From RYN-428 sp035551995 (GTDB lineage Bacteria > Planctomycetota > Phycisphaerae > Tepidisphaerales > Tepidisphaeraceae), in NCBI GenBank assembly GCA_035551995.1, contig DASZME010000033.1, positions 1 to 12,502 on the forward strand: DNA of 12,502 nt, read 5' to 3'. Made by a program: the position numbers and the translations under genes. A model generated the notes under the pieces. That model saw nothing but the letters and a program-made list of their open reading frames with translations. It ran no database searches and was not told the origin of the DNA. Below are positions 1-6,567 of this stretch, piece by piece. Every line of letters begins with the position of its first letter. Position 1 is the stretch's first letter.

Positions 1-69
1 GGGGGGGGGGGCCGCTGGTGGCGGCGGCGAGTGGTGTGGGGGGGACGGTTGATGCGCGGGCTTAGTTTA

Positions 70-120
70 GGGTGAGGGGGTGAGGATGACAGGGTGAGGG
101 GGTGACAGGGTGAGGGGTGA
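70..120. repeat. G-rich GGGTGA short tandem repeat
   Basis: Imperfect tandem units beginning at 70, 92 and 108 share the core GGGTGAGGGGGTGA, separated by short linkers such as GGATGACA and CA. No ORF or RNA gene overlaps it. The plus strand has at least six runs of three or more G separated by short linkers, so G-quadruplex formation is possible (inference). The repeat lies downstream of the 3' end of rnpB and looks like a dispersed intergenic repeat. The rest of positions 1-190 shows only low-complexity G-rich sequence. Confidence 0.6.
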
Positions 121-190
121 TTGAGTGATTAGTGGCTTTAAGTAACAGGGGCGAGAAGGGGGTACTTCTGGACCGTGTTATGAATAGGAA

Positions 191-223
191 CGGCGGCGAT
201 CCCTTTTTGGGGGAACGCCGCCG
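191..223 (-). terminator. stem-loop just downstream of rnpB, possible weak terminator
   Basis: Arms CGGCGGCG (191-198) and CGCCGCCG (216-223) pair perfectly, and the stem continues after one A-A mismatch through TCCC/GGGA around a 7-nt loop. It lies about 10 nt beyond the 3' end of the RNase P RNA on the minus strand. No U tract follows the stem (the minus strand continues TTCCTATTC), so it could be a weak intrinsic terminator or a 3' end-protecting structure. Confidence 0.35.
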
Positions 224-230
224 ATTGGTT

Positions 231-713
231 TAGGGCTGCGGCGGTCGTAAGCCGAATTCTGTTTCCCCCTTGCGGGGGAGGCAACCATTTCTCTGGGACG
301 TTTGTCGCCAAACGCCTCAAGCAACCTACCCGCGGATAATAGCGCCCCGGCGCCAGGGCTTTCCGCCTATTTGGTCTTGCTGCCGGTGGGGTTTGCCATG
401 CCAGCCGAGTCACCTCGGCCGCGGTGCGCTCTTACCGCACCATTTCACCCTTACTGGGGGGAATAAGTTGCCAGTTCTCCAGTTGCCAGTTGCCAGTGAA
501 GAGGGACGGGATCGTACTCCTTTTTCTTCACTGGCAACTAATAACCGGCAACTGGCCACTTATTCCCGCCCAGCGGTATCTTTCTGTTGCACTTTCCGTC
601 GGATTGCTCCGCCTTGAGGTTATCAAGCACCGTGGCCTGTGCAGTTCGGACTTTCCTCACCCCGGCGTCGCAAAAGCGAACCGGAGCGCGGCCGCCTCGT
701 CCGCCGCAGCCGA
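231..713 (-). ncRNA. rnpB: RNase P RNA, bacterial class A
   Basis: This is the catalytic RNA of ribonuclease P, which with the RnpA protein removes 5' leaders from tRNA precursors. On the minus strand the conserved blocks occur in order: GAGGAAAGTCCG near the 5' end, AGTGCAACAGAAAGATACCGC, TAAGGGTGAAATGGTGCGG with AAGAGCGCACC, GCAAGACCAAATAGG, GGGTAGGTTGCTTGAGG, and 3' ACAGAATTCGGCTTA. The ends are set by an 11-bp P1 helix: GGCTGCGGCGG, antisense to 701-711, pairs with CCGCCGCAGCC, antisense to 234-244. At about 480 nt it is longer than the usual 350-420 nt, and the excess is explained by a hugely extended P12 arm (454-573). A TATACT -10 box lies a few bases upstream of the 5' end. Identity is very secure; exact termini are uncertain by about 10 nt. 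Confidence 0.95.
454..573 (-). repeat. repeat-derived long hairpin replacing P12 of rnpB
   Basis: Two arms of about 48 nt (454-501 and 526-573) are near-perfect inverted complements and enclose a 24-nt loop. Both arms are built from CCAGTTGCCAGT-type units: GTTGCCAG occurs several times, and the 14-bp inner segment AGTTGCCAGTGAAG pairs perfectly. The block sits between the conserved AACAGAAAGATACCGC and TAAGGGTGAAA segments of the RNase P RNA, which is where P12 lies in class A molecules. P12 is known to vary in length between bacteria. The repeated motif suggests a dispersed intergenic repeat inserted or expanded here (inference). Confidence 0.8.
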
Positions 714-717
714 TAAG

Positions 718-723
718 AGTATA
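718..723 (-). promoter_or_regulatory. -10 box of the rnpB promoter
   Basis: The minus strand reads TATACT, five of six matches to the consensus TATAAT, 6-7 nt upstream of the P1 helix start at 711-712, which is the expected distance to a transcription start. No convincing -35 hexamer lies 16-18 nt further upstream. The rest of the gap up to 1089 contains no gene I can support, only this promoter and a candidate plus-strand promoter. Confidence 0.6.
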
Positions 724-1003
724 CAGGATCTTTTGACGAAGTATGCACGGTTTGTTTTGAAACGACCCGATCGACGGCTTTTTCATTACATCGTCGTGCT
801 GACCAGTCGGGCAACAGCAGGGAAACCGCGATCGGATTCGCAGGAACCTTGATTATCAGGTAAATTTGAAAGCGCACCACGAAGTGATGCACCTGCACCG
901 GAAAGGGGACCAATTGCAACTGGCGGTTTCCGGAAACCGGCGCCGGCGCCAGCCCCAGCCGCGAGGGGCGAAAGCAAAAAGCCGCGGGCAAGGACGACGG
1001 CGG

Positions 1004-1033
1004 TTGACGGGCGGTGCGCCGGGCGACTACTAT
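1004..1033 (+). promoter_or_regulatory. candidate promoter of the sigma factor/MoxR operon
   Basis: TTGACG (1004-1009) and TACTAT (1028-1033) are separated by 18 bp and match the sigma-70 hexamers at five and four positions. A start near 1040 would give a leader of about 50 nt before the ATG at 1090. No second, ECF-like autoregulatory promoter was recognised. Confidence 0.45.
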
Positions 1034-1089
1034 CGCGGCTTAGATTCGGTTAATCGCTCGGCGGCAGGTTCACGTATCCAGGAATTTCT

Positions 1090-1800
1090 ATGCAGCCAAA
1101 GCAGGCGGATAAGGGCAAGACGAGCAAAGCGGCCGCCAAGCCGCCTAAGCCGCCGATGCCCGCGCCGCCTCCGCCGGGGGCGGAAGTCATCAAACCGGTC
1201 CAGCTTGGCAAATCCAGCGACGAAGATCTGATGCGCCGCACCCAGCTCGGCGACAAGCTCGCTTTTTCCCAGCTCTACGAACGATACAGCGCATCGGTGC
1301 TGTCTTATTTGTATCGCATGCTGGGAAATGTCGAAGACGTCGAATCGATCGGCCAGGAAGTCTTTCTTCGCGCGTTTCGATTCGCGGCCACGTATCAATA
1401 CCCGCATAAGTTTTCGACCTGGCTTTTTACCATCACCCGCAACCTGGCGATCAATCAATCCCGCCGGCGCAAGCGCAGTCCCATCCGCAACATCACCGAG
1501 CTGAATCTTGAAGGCATCGACATGAGCGGCGACCCGTATCAAGTCGCCGCCCGCGCCACCGACGACCTGGAAAAGCAGGAAGAAATCACCCGCGTACTCA
1601 AGGCTCTGGAGACATTGCCGACGGATCAGAAGGAAGTGATCGTGCTCGGCGTGTTCCAGGATTTGTCGTACGCCGAAATGGAAGAAATCACCGGCACCAA
1701 GGCGGTGACGCTTCGCTCGCGAATGTTCCACGGCCTCAAGCGATTGGCGCGGTCCGTGGGCGGTCCGGGTTCTGAAGAAGAGATTGACGCCGAGGAGTGA
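1090..1800 (+). CDS. ECF-type RNA polymerase sigma factor, RpoE-like
   Basis: This 236-residue protein would direct RNA polymerase to a specific promoter set. Residues 1-45 form a Lys/Pro/Ala-rich extension (several consecutive prolines near 20-30) not found in short ECF factors. Region 2 spans about residues 46-128, with SQLYERY, the QEVFLRAFR segment corresponding to 2.2, and FSTWLFTITRNLAINQSRRRKR for the 2.3/2.4 part. Region 4 spans about 168-222, with LETLPTDQKEVIVL and the helix-turn-helix stretch DLSYAEMEEITGTKAVTLRSR. AGGA lies 6 nt before the ATG. The stop codon overlaps a possible GTG start of the next gene, so the two are probably translationally coupled. The family call is strong; the regulon is unknown. 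Confidence 0.92.
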   Translation: MQPKQADKGKTSKAAAKPPKPPMPAPPPPGAEVIKPVQLGKSSDEDLMRRTQLGDKLAFSQLYERYSASVLSYLYRMLGNVEDVESIGQEVFLRAFRFAATYQYPHKFSTWLFTITRNLAINQSRRRKRSPIRNITELNLEGIDMSGDPYQVAARATDDLEKQEEITRVLKALETLPTDQKEVIVLGVFQDLSYAEMEEITGTKAVTLRSRMFHGLKRLARSVGGPGSEEEIDAEE

Positions 1801-1808
1801 ACCAAAAC

Positions 1809-2804
1809 ATGCCGCCGGCGAATATCGAGAACGATCCTTTTTTTGAGCTTCTGACCGACGCCCTGCGCGCCGGACCGGGGAGCCCGCAATGGCACGAAGC
1901 GGTAACGACGTTGCGCGGGCGCGGAAGCGAAGGCGACGACGAGATGCGCCTGCTGATCGAAGCCCGCGAAAATCTCGAAAGCGGGCGTGGCTATCGGGCG
2001 GTTCGAGCCGGCCAGGGATTCACGCGAAAGCTGATGGGCCAGATCGAAAATGCGTCGGCGTCAGGCCCGGGCCGGGGAATTCCGACGGCCACGCTCATCG
2101 CCGTCGTGTGCGGATTGCTGATCGTGGGGGTGGTCGCTTATGTCGTCAACCGCCTGGCGCCGCACGAGGTGGGAAGCTCGCAACAAATCGATAACCTGCA
2201 GGATAAGTCGCACCGCTTCTTCGACACCATGACCACCGCCACCTTCGCCGGCGCCATGCCCGAGGGGTGGGTGGCGATCGGTTCGCTTCCGCTGGACGAA
2301 GCCAACGGCCTGCGTCCCGCCGCCGCCGCCGACAAAGGCGCCAAGGATCTGGGCGGCGGCGTGCGGTGGAGCAAGACCGTCGAACCCGCGCAGGCGTTTG
2401 CCATGGAAGTATCGGTCGATGCGCCCGAGCCGAGCGGCGCCCTGCTGCTGGAAGCCTTTGTTTCCGCTGACGCCAACTTCAGCGCCGACAAAGGAACCAG
2501 CTCGCACGACCTGGTCTGGCAGCTCCATGGCCGCGAGCAGCGGGTTCTTCTCGGCGGCAGCAGCCAATCGCTCCTGGCGACGCCGACCTTTAATCACGGC
2601 GACATGGTTCGCCTGATTCTCGATCAGAATGTGGCGATCATCGAGGTCGTCTCGGCCGGCGGAAAAACGCAGCGGCTCTGGGCCGGCCCGCACGATCTCG
2701 GCAAAAACCCCCGATACGTCGGCGTCCGCTTCCTCCAGACCGGGGCGAGCGGCAAGGCCGACATCAGCGTGAAAGAAATCAAGGTCACGACGTCGCCAGG
2801 ATAA
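1809..2804 (+). CDS. single-pass membrane protein, possible anti-sigma regulator
   Basis: I recognise no named family. From the ATG at 1809 the protein has 331 residues: a cytoplasmic region of about 90 charged residues, one membrane helix at about 92-116 (IPTATLIAVVCGLLIVGVVA), and an extracytoplasmic region of about 215 residues rich in predicted beta strands that may be a jelly-roll fold. This topology, directly behind an ECF sigma factor, is typical of anti-sigma factors, but the N-terminal part lacks the HxxxCxxC zinc motif of ZAS domains, so the role is an inference from context. GAGGAG lies 11 nt before ATG 1809. An alternative GTG at 1797, overlapping the upstream stop as GTGA, would add four residues. 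It may instead be a structural or sensory membrane protein. Confidence 0.8.
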   Translation: MPPANIENDPFFELLTDALRAGPGSPQWHEAVTTLRGRGSEGDDEMRLLIEARENLESGRGYRAVRAGQGFTRKLMGQIENASASGPGRGIPTATLIAVVCGLLIVGVVAYVVNRLAPHEVGSSQQIDNLQDKSHRFFDTMTTATFAGAMPEGWVAIGSLPLDEANGLRPAAAADKGAKDLGGGVRWSKTVEPAQAFAMEVSVDAPEPSGALLLEAFVSADANFSADKGTSSHDLVWQLHGREQRVLLGGSSQSLLATPTFNHGDMVRLILDQNVAIIEVVSAGGKTQRLWAGPHDLGKNPRYVGVRFLQTGASGKADISVKEIKVTTSPG

Positions 2805-2811
2805 GGATTTT

Positions 2812-2856
2812 GGAAATCCGAACGCCGAAAACCGAAACTTCGGATTGTGGATTTCC
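2812..2856. repeat. imperfect inverted repeat of CCGAAA-type units
   Basis: GGAAATCC (2812-2819) and GGATTTCC (2849-2856) are perfect complements. An alternative pairing uses TCCGAA (2817-2822) with TTCGGA (2839-2844). Between them are further CCGAAA-type units. The structure fills most of the 64-bp gap between the membrane-protein gene and moxR. There is no U tract, so it is more likely a degenerate intergenic repeat or transcript-processing structure than a terminator. Confidence 0.4.
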
Positions 2857-2868
2857 CTGCCGTCGCCT

Positions 2869-3921
2869 ATGTCACTTCCCACTCCCACATCCGCCGACGC
2901 CGACTCGATCGCCTCCTATTCCGACGTCGAGGCGGCTAAATTTCTCGGCGATACCTGCCACCAGCTTCGCGGGGAATTGAAGAAGGTGATCGTCGGGCAG
3001 GATCGCGTGATCGACGAAATTCTCGTCGCGATTTTCGCCGGCGGCCACTGCATCATGCAAGGCGTGCCGGGGTTGGCCAAGACGATGCTCGTCTCGACGC
3101 TGGCTCAATCGATGAACCTGAGCTTTCACCGTATTCAGTTCACGCCGGACCTGATGCCGTCGGATATCACCGGCACCGACATTCTTCAGGAAAATCCGGA
3201 GACGGGCCGGCGCGGCTTTGAGTTTCTTCCCGGTCCGATTTTTGCGAACGTGATCCTCGCTGACGAAATCAATCGCACGCCGCCCAAAACGCAGGCTGCG
3301 TTGCTGCAGGGAATGCAGGAACGCCAGGTGACCGCCGGCGCCCACACGCTTAATCTGCCGAGCCCTTTTTTTGTTCTCGCCACGCAAAATCCGATCGAGC
3401 AGGAGGGGACATACCCGCTGCCTGAGGCGCAGCTGGACCGGTTTATGTTCATGGTGCTGGTGAATTACCCGAAGCGCGACGAAGAGCTGGAGGTTCTCAA
3501 ACGCACGACCGGAATCAACGAGCCGAAGATCAAAAAAATCATCGACGCCCGCCGAATCCTCGAGCTCCAGGACATCGTCCGGCGTGTCCCCGTCGGCGAT
3601 CACGTCTACACGTTCGCCGTCGATCTCGTTCGGGCCACCCGGCCCAATGAGCCCGGCGCCAGCGACTTCGTCCGCCATTGGCTCAGTTGGGGCGCCGGCC
3701 CGCGCGCGGGGCAATACATGATCCTCGCCGCCAAGGCGCGGGCGCTGATGCAGGGGCGATTGTACGTCACCATCGAAGACGTGGAGGCGGTGGCCGGCGC
3801 CCTGCTGCGCCATCGGATCGTGCCGAATTTCAACGCGGAGGCGGAGGGAATTTCGGTCGAGCAGATTATCGAGAAAGTGCTGACGCTGATCCCGCGCGGC
3901 AAAGGAGACCGGCTGCTTTAG
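2869..3921 (+). CDS. MoxR-family AAA+ ATPase
   Basis: This 350-residue cytoplasmic ATPase belongs to the MoxR group, chaperone-like AAA+ proteins that usually act with von Willebrand A-domain proteins in maturing complexes or in envelope stress responses. Visible motifs are Walker A GVPGLAKT (65-72), Walker B VILADE (128-133) followed by the family-typical INRTPPKTQAALLQGMQE, sensor 1 with ATQNPIEQEGTYPLPEAQLDRF (171-192), and the sensor 2 region GAGPRAGQ (275-282) before the C-terminal lid. Length is normal and all catalytic motifs are intact. ATG 2869 was chosen; an in-frame TTG at 2845 would add eight residues translated from the intergenic repeat. Neither start has a clear Shine-Dalgarno sequence. 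The usual downstream partners (DUF58 and VWA proteins) are absent: the next gene is a convergent tRNA. Confidence 0.93.
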   Translation: MSLPTPTSADADSIASYSDVEAAKFLGDTCHQLRGELKKVIVGQDRVIDEILVAIFAGGHCIMQGVPGLAKTMLVSTLAQSMNLSFHRIQFTPDLMPSDITGTDILQENPETGRRGFEFLPGPIFANVILADEINRTPPKTQAALLQGMQERQVTAGAHTLNLPSPFFVLATQNPIEQEGTYPLPEAQLDRFMFMVLVNYPKRDEELEVLKRTTGINEPKIKKIIDARRILELQDIVRRVPVGDHVYTFAVDLVRATRPNEPGASDFVRHWLSWGAGPRAGQYMILAAKARALMQGRLYVTIEDVEAVAGALLRHRIVPNFNAEAEGISVEQIIEKVLTLIPRGKGDRLL

Positions 3922-4027
3922 CCAACGACGGAATACGACGGCCTGCATTGGCCAGCTGAATCACCGGCAGGGTGCGGAGGGGGTTAAATGGGTCGGAGGC
4001 GGGAAGAGGTTATCTGGGCTATTTTAA

Positions 4028-4109
4028 TGGCCTCTGCCGGAGTTGAACCGGCACTCCTTTCGGAAATGGATTTTGAGTCCATCGCGTCTGCCAATTCCGC
4101 CAAGAGGCC
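4028..4109 (-). tRNA. tRNA-Leu, anticodon CAA
   Basis: The 82-nt minus-strand sequence folds as a class II cloverleaf: acceptor GGCCTCT/AGAGGCC with discriminator A, D arm containing GGCGGAATTGGCAGACGC, anticodon stem ATGGA/TCCAT around loop CTCAAAA (anticodon CAA at 4073-4075, reading UUG), a long variable arm TCCGAAAGGA, and T arm GCCGG-TTCAACT-CCGGC. The 3' CCA is not encoded; the sequence after the discriminator is TTAAAATAG. It converges with moxR. No intrinsic terminator is obvious after it. Confidence 0.96.
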
Positions 4110-4134
4110 TGATCTCGTGAACATTGGCGGCGGT

Positions 4135-4163
4135 AGAATACGAAAAATACCGCGCCGCGGCAA
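4135..4163 (-). promoter_or_regulatory. promoter of the tRNA-Leu gene
   Basis: On the minus strand TTGCCG (4158-4163) and TATTCT (4135-4140) are separated by exactly 17 bp, with four of six and five of six consensus matches as I read them. The -10 box ends about 25 nt before the mature tRNA 5' end, consistent with a short leader removed by RNase P. Confidence 0.6.
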
Positions 4164-4290
4164 CAGTCGAGAATGGAAAGTATCGGCCGGCGACAAATAC
4201 CACGCATAATCGCTGCGCGCCAGTCTTCCGCCGCGCGGGACGATTTATACTGCATTTAACCTCCGCGACGGCATCGCACCGATAATGTCG

Positions 4291-4319
4291 TTACGCCAGG
4301 ACCGCTGACGTGCTACAAT
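4291..4319 (+). promoter_or_regulatory. candidate promoter of the secreted TPR protein gene
   Basis: TTACGC (4291-4296) and TACAAT (4314-4319) are separated by 17 bp. The -10 is one base from consensus and the -35 is weak. A start near 4326 gives a leader of about 26 nt that includes GGAGG at 4329-4333. That GGAGG lies 18 nt from the ATG at 4352, farther than usual for a ribosome binding site. Confidence 0.5.
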
Positions 4320-4351
4320 GTTCTCGTCGGAGGCGGTAAACCCGAGCGAAT

Positions 4352-6073
4352 ATGAAAAAAATAAATTCCCACGTCGTTCTTCTGGCGGCGGCTGCCGCGG
4401 CGGTTTTGACTCTTGGATGGGTTGATCGGGCGGCGGCGCAATATCCCGCCCCCGGGCAGGACGGCCATGCCAACGACGCCAGTAACCGGGTCGGAAGCAA
4501 TGGATACAACGGCAGGGGGGGCGGCGCCGGGTCGGCAGTATCGCCGGACAACATCGTGAACCGGAATGTGACGGGCCTGAGCGGATTCAGCGGCCCGATT
4601 CACGAGCGCGATCCCCGGGCTTTCACGGGCCCGGTGCCTGGGGGCAACGATGTTTTTGTTCGCCAATCCAGCGGAGTGGCGAGTTCTTACGGGGCGCCGA
4701 CGAATCGCAATCAGCCGCAGCCGTTCTATGGCGACAGCCGATATACCGCGCCTCCCGCGGGATCGCTGCCGGTGGGGTTTAATGGCGGGTATATCGGCAC
4801 CACGCTCAACACGCCGTCCAGCTTGTCGAACGGACTGAACACGGCGACGGCGGCAAGCGGGCTTCAGAGCCGAACGGAAAATCGCGATACGCTTTTGCTC
4901 AACGCGATGCTCAATCCCAACGGTTATGGCGGTCTCACCTCAACGCTAAACGATAACGCGGCTTTGCAGGCGGCTTCGTTTTACGGCCAGCGCACGCTCC
5001 CGGCGCCGGGAGAAAATGACGTCTCGGGCCAACAATTCTCCAGCCAGCTCGGCGTGGATGATTCATCGATCGCGCGGATGCGCCAGGAACTTCGCGAGTC
5101 GGCCGAGCCAATCGACGCCAACGCCCCGCAGAAGGGAAATGCGCCGGCGCCATCGCAATTGCAACAGAACGGTCAGCCGGGCCAGGCGCCGACGAGTTTG
5201 AATCAGCCGCTTAATCAGGCGCTGGGCCAGCCGTTGGAGGCGCCGGTCAATTCGCCGTTGACCAACGGATTGACGTCCCCGCAGTTGCCGAATCAGCCGC
5301 TCTCGTCGACGGGGATTATTCCATCCAATGTTCGCGAGCGCCCGTCGTTGATCCCGGCGAACATGCAAAGCACGCTGCTCGACACGCTGCAACAGCGCCT
5401 AGAGCGTACGACTGACGTCGGCAAGGCCATGGCCGAGGCCCGCGGTAACGCGCCGCAGCCGCCCACCCCGGCCGCCAACGCGCGCAATCCCCAAGGCGCT
5501 CCGCCCCCGCCGAGCGACGAAGGTCCGGTTAAAGTCAGCCGGCTTGCGACCGGCGTCAAAGCAAAAGGGCTGCACGACCTGCTCGCCGGCGGGGAGGATT
5601 TGATCACCGCGGGGAAATATGAGTCGGCCATCGCGAAATTCAATCAGGCCCAGCGCGTCGCGCCGAACAATCCGCTGGCGATTCTTGGGCGGGCCAACGC
5701 GGAGTTGGCCGGCGGATTTTACGCCCGGGCGGAGCAGGACCTGCGGCTGGTCTTCCGAACGGATCGCGAATTATTGCTGGCCCAGTTCGATCTCAAGTCG
5801 TTGTTTCCCAAGGATCGTGTCGACTACGTCCGCAATGATCTCAATGACCTGGCCGCCAGCGATCCCAAAGCGGTCCGGCCGTGGTTCCTCATGGCGTATC
5901 TCGACTACAACACCGGCAAACCCGCGTCGGCCGAAGCCGATTTGAACGAAGCCGAGAAACGATCCGGACCGGGCGACTGGTCGATCCGGCTGATGAAGCG
6001 ACACTGGGTGTTGCCGTCGAATCCGCACCCGGCCCCGGCGGGACCGCGATCGACGCCGGTTCCGGCGCAATGA
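4352..6073 (+). CDS. secreted low-complexity protein with C-terminal TPR-like repeats
   Basis: The 573-residue product begins with a clear Sec signal peptide (MKKINSHVVL, then an Ala/Leu core, cleavage probably after AAA near residue 29). Residues about 30-400 are low complexity, rich in Gly, Asn, Pro and Gln, with short repeats such as NQPLNQALGQPL around 288-300, and are probably disordered outside the cytoplasm. From about residue 405, GLHDLLAGGEDLITAGKYES and the following helices, including AIAKFNQAQRVAPNNPLAIL, match TPR repeats; two to four units continue to about residue 545. TPR domains bind other proteins, so an envelope scaffold role is plausible, but no function is assigned. The gene stands alone with its own candidate promoter. 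Its last codons (TPVPAQ-stop) lie in the first copy of a 20-bp tandem repeat. Confidence 0.85.
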   Translation: MKKINSHVVLLAAAAAAVLTLGWVDRAAAQYPAPGQDGHANDASNRVGSNGYNGRGGGAGSAVSPDNIVNRNVTGLSGFSGPIHERDPRAFTGPVPGGNDVFVRQSSGVASSYGAPTNRNQPQPFYGDSRYTAPPAGSLPVGFNGGYIGTTLNTPSSLSNGLNTATAASGLQSRTENRDTLLLNAMLNPNGYGGLTSTLNDNAALQAASFYGQRTLPAPGENDVSGQQFSSQLGVDDSSIARMRQELRESAEPIDANAPQKGNAPAPSQLQQNGQPGQAPTSLNQPLNQALGQPLEAPVNSPLTNGLTSPQLPNQPLSSTGIIPSNVRERPSLIPANMQSTLLDTLQQRLERTTDVGKAMAEARGNAPQPPTPAANARNPQGAPPPPSDEGPVKVSRLATGVKAKGLHDLLAGGEDLITAGKYESAIAKFNQAQRVAPNNPLAILGRANAELAGGFYARAEQDLRLVFRTDRELLLAQFDLKSLFPKDRVDYVRNDLNDLAASDPKAVRPWFLMAYLDYNTGKPASAEADLNEAEKRSGPGDWSIRLMKRHWVLPSNPHPAPAGPRSTPVPAQ

Positions 6074-6117
6074 CGCCGGTTCCGGCGCAATGACGCCAGC
6101 GGCGGCGCAAGGACGCC
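6051..6117. repeat. 20-bp tandem repeat spanning a stop codon
   Basis: Copies lie at 6051-6070, 6071-6090 (19 of 20 bases identical to the first) and 6091-6110 (diverged), followed by a 7-nt partial copy. Each clean copy contains GCCGGTTCCGGC, a near-palindrome with GCCGG/CCGGC arms. The first copy encodes TPVPAQ, and the TGA stop is at the start of the second copy. Because 20 is not a multiple of 3, the copies are read in different frames, so the second copy encodes the same TPVPAQ peptide in another frame. Confidence 0.85.
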
Positions 6118-6340
6118 GCGTGGAATATTCGCGGGCGAATCGGAATGAGTATTTCTCATGTTGGTGTTTCGAACTTCGGTCGCGATACACGCCTCGCAAC
6201 CGGGGCCGCTAAACGCAGAAACGCTACAGCAAATCCTATAAACGCTCTGGCGTAGCGCACGCGCGCCGTCGCCGCGTCACGGGTCAGATGCCGGGATACG
6301 GGATATATAACGATCCTCGATGAGCCTGTGAACTGTTTTC

Positions 6341-6419
6341 GCAACACACGCGTCTCGCGTGTGTTTTTCGGACTGAAAATACCGGCGAGACGACTGTGCT
6401 ACAAAGAGTTCTCGAACTC
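6341..6419. repeat. composite palindromic repeat, REP/BIME-like
   Basis: Three nested or adjacent structures share this segment. The first is a 10-bp hairpin, AACACACGCG/CGCGTGTGTT. CGTCTCGC (from 6351) is repeated inverted as GCGAGACG (from about 6385), so the two outer blocks can pair across an inner TTTTC/GAAAA hairpin. Finally GAGTTC/GAACTC pairs at 6406-6419. The motif set (CGTCTCGC, CTGTGCTACAAAG) resembles dispersed palindromic repeats I associate with PVC-group genomes, often mistranslated as short proteins. No transposase is nearby. Family membership is an inference from memory. Confidence 0.6.
6343..6368 (+). terminator. rho-independent terminator-like hairpin
   Basis: The 10-bp perfect stem (6343-6352 with 6356-6365) has a 3-nt TCT loop and a run of five T at 6364-6368. 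The T run follows the stem only on the plus strand, so it could terminate transcription reading through from the TPR protein gene about 270 bp upstream. It also forms half of the composite palindromic repeat, so termination may be a by-product of the repeat. Confidence 0.5.
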
Positions 6420-6567
6420 CATTCGGACATTTCGGCTTGACCGACGACGTCGATATCTCCCGGTCCAATATCGCCACGCCGCTGACCACCGACGCCACTG
6501 CCCTGGCCAACGCATCCTCGGGATGATGGCTCACGGCGCGCGGCTGAATTTGCGGGCCTTCCACCCA

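Noticed and set aside
1..11. Run of 11 G at the window start
   Set aside because: May be a contig edge or a homopolymer artefact; nothing functional can be supported from it.
468..558. Spaced CCAGTTGCCAGT repeats as a possible CRISPR array
   Set aside because: Units are short, nearly contiguous and arranged as an inverted pair within rnpB, without regular unique spacers.
138..852. Several ORFs on both strands around 138-852
   Set aside because: They overlap the RNase P RNA and its flanks; conserved ribozyme blocks explain the sequence.
866..1231. 121-codon plus-strand ORF ahead of and overlapping the sigma gene
   Set aside because: Arg-rich product in a different frame from the sigma factor, no ribosome binding site, and it covers the likely promoter.
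2061..2888. 275-codon antisense ORF opposite the membrane protein gene
   Set aside because: Shadow of the sense frame, low-complexity Gly/Arg/Ala product, no start signal.
2872..3948. 358-codon antisense ORF opposite moxR
   Set aside because: It mirrors the moxR frame, a common effect of high GC at third codon positions; the product is rich in Arg, His and Gln with no recognisable domain.
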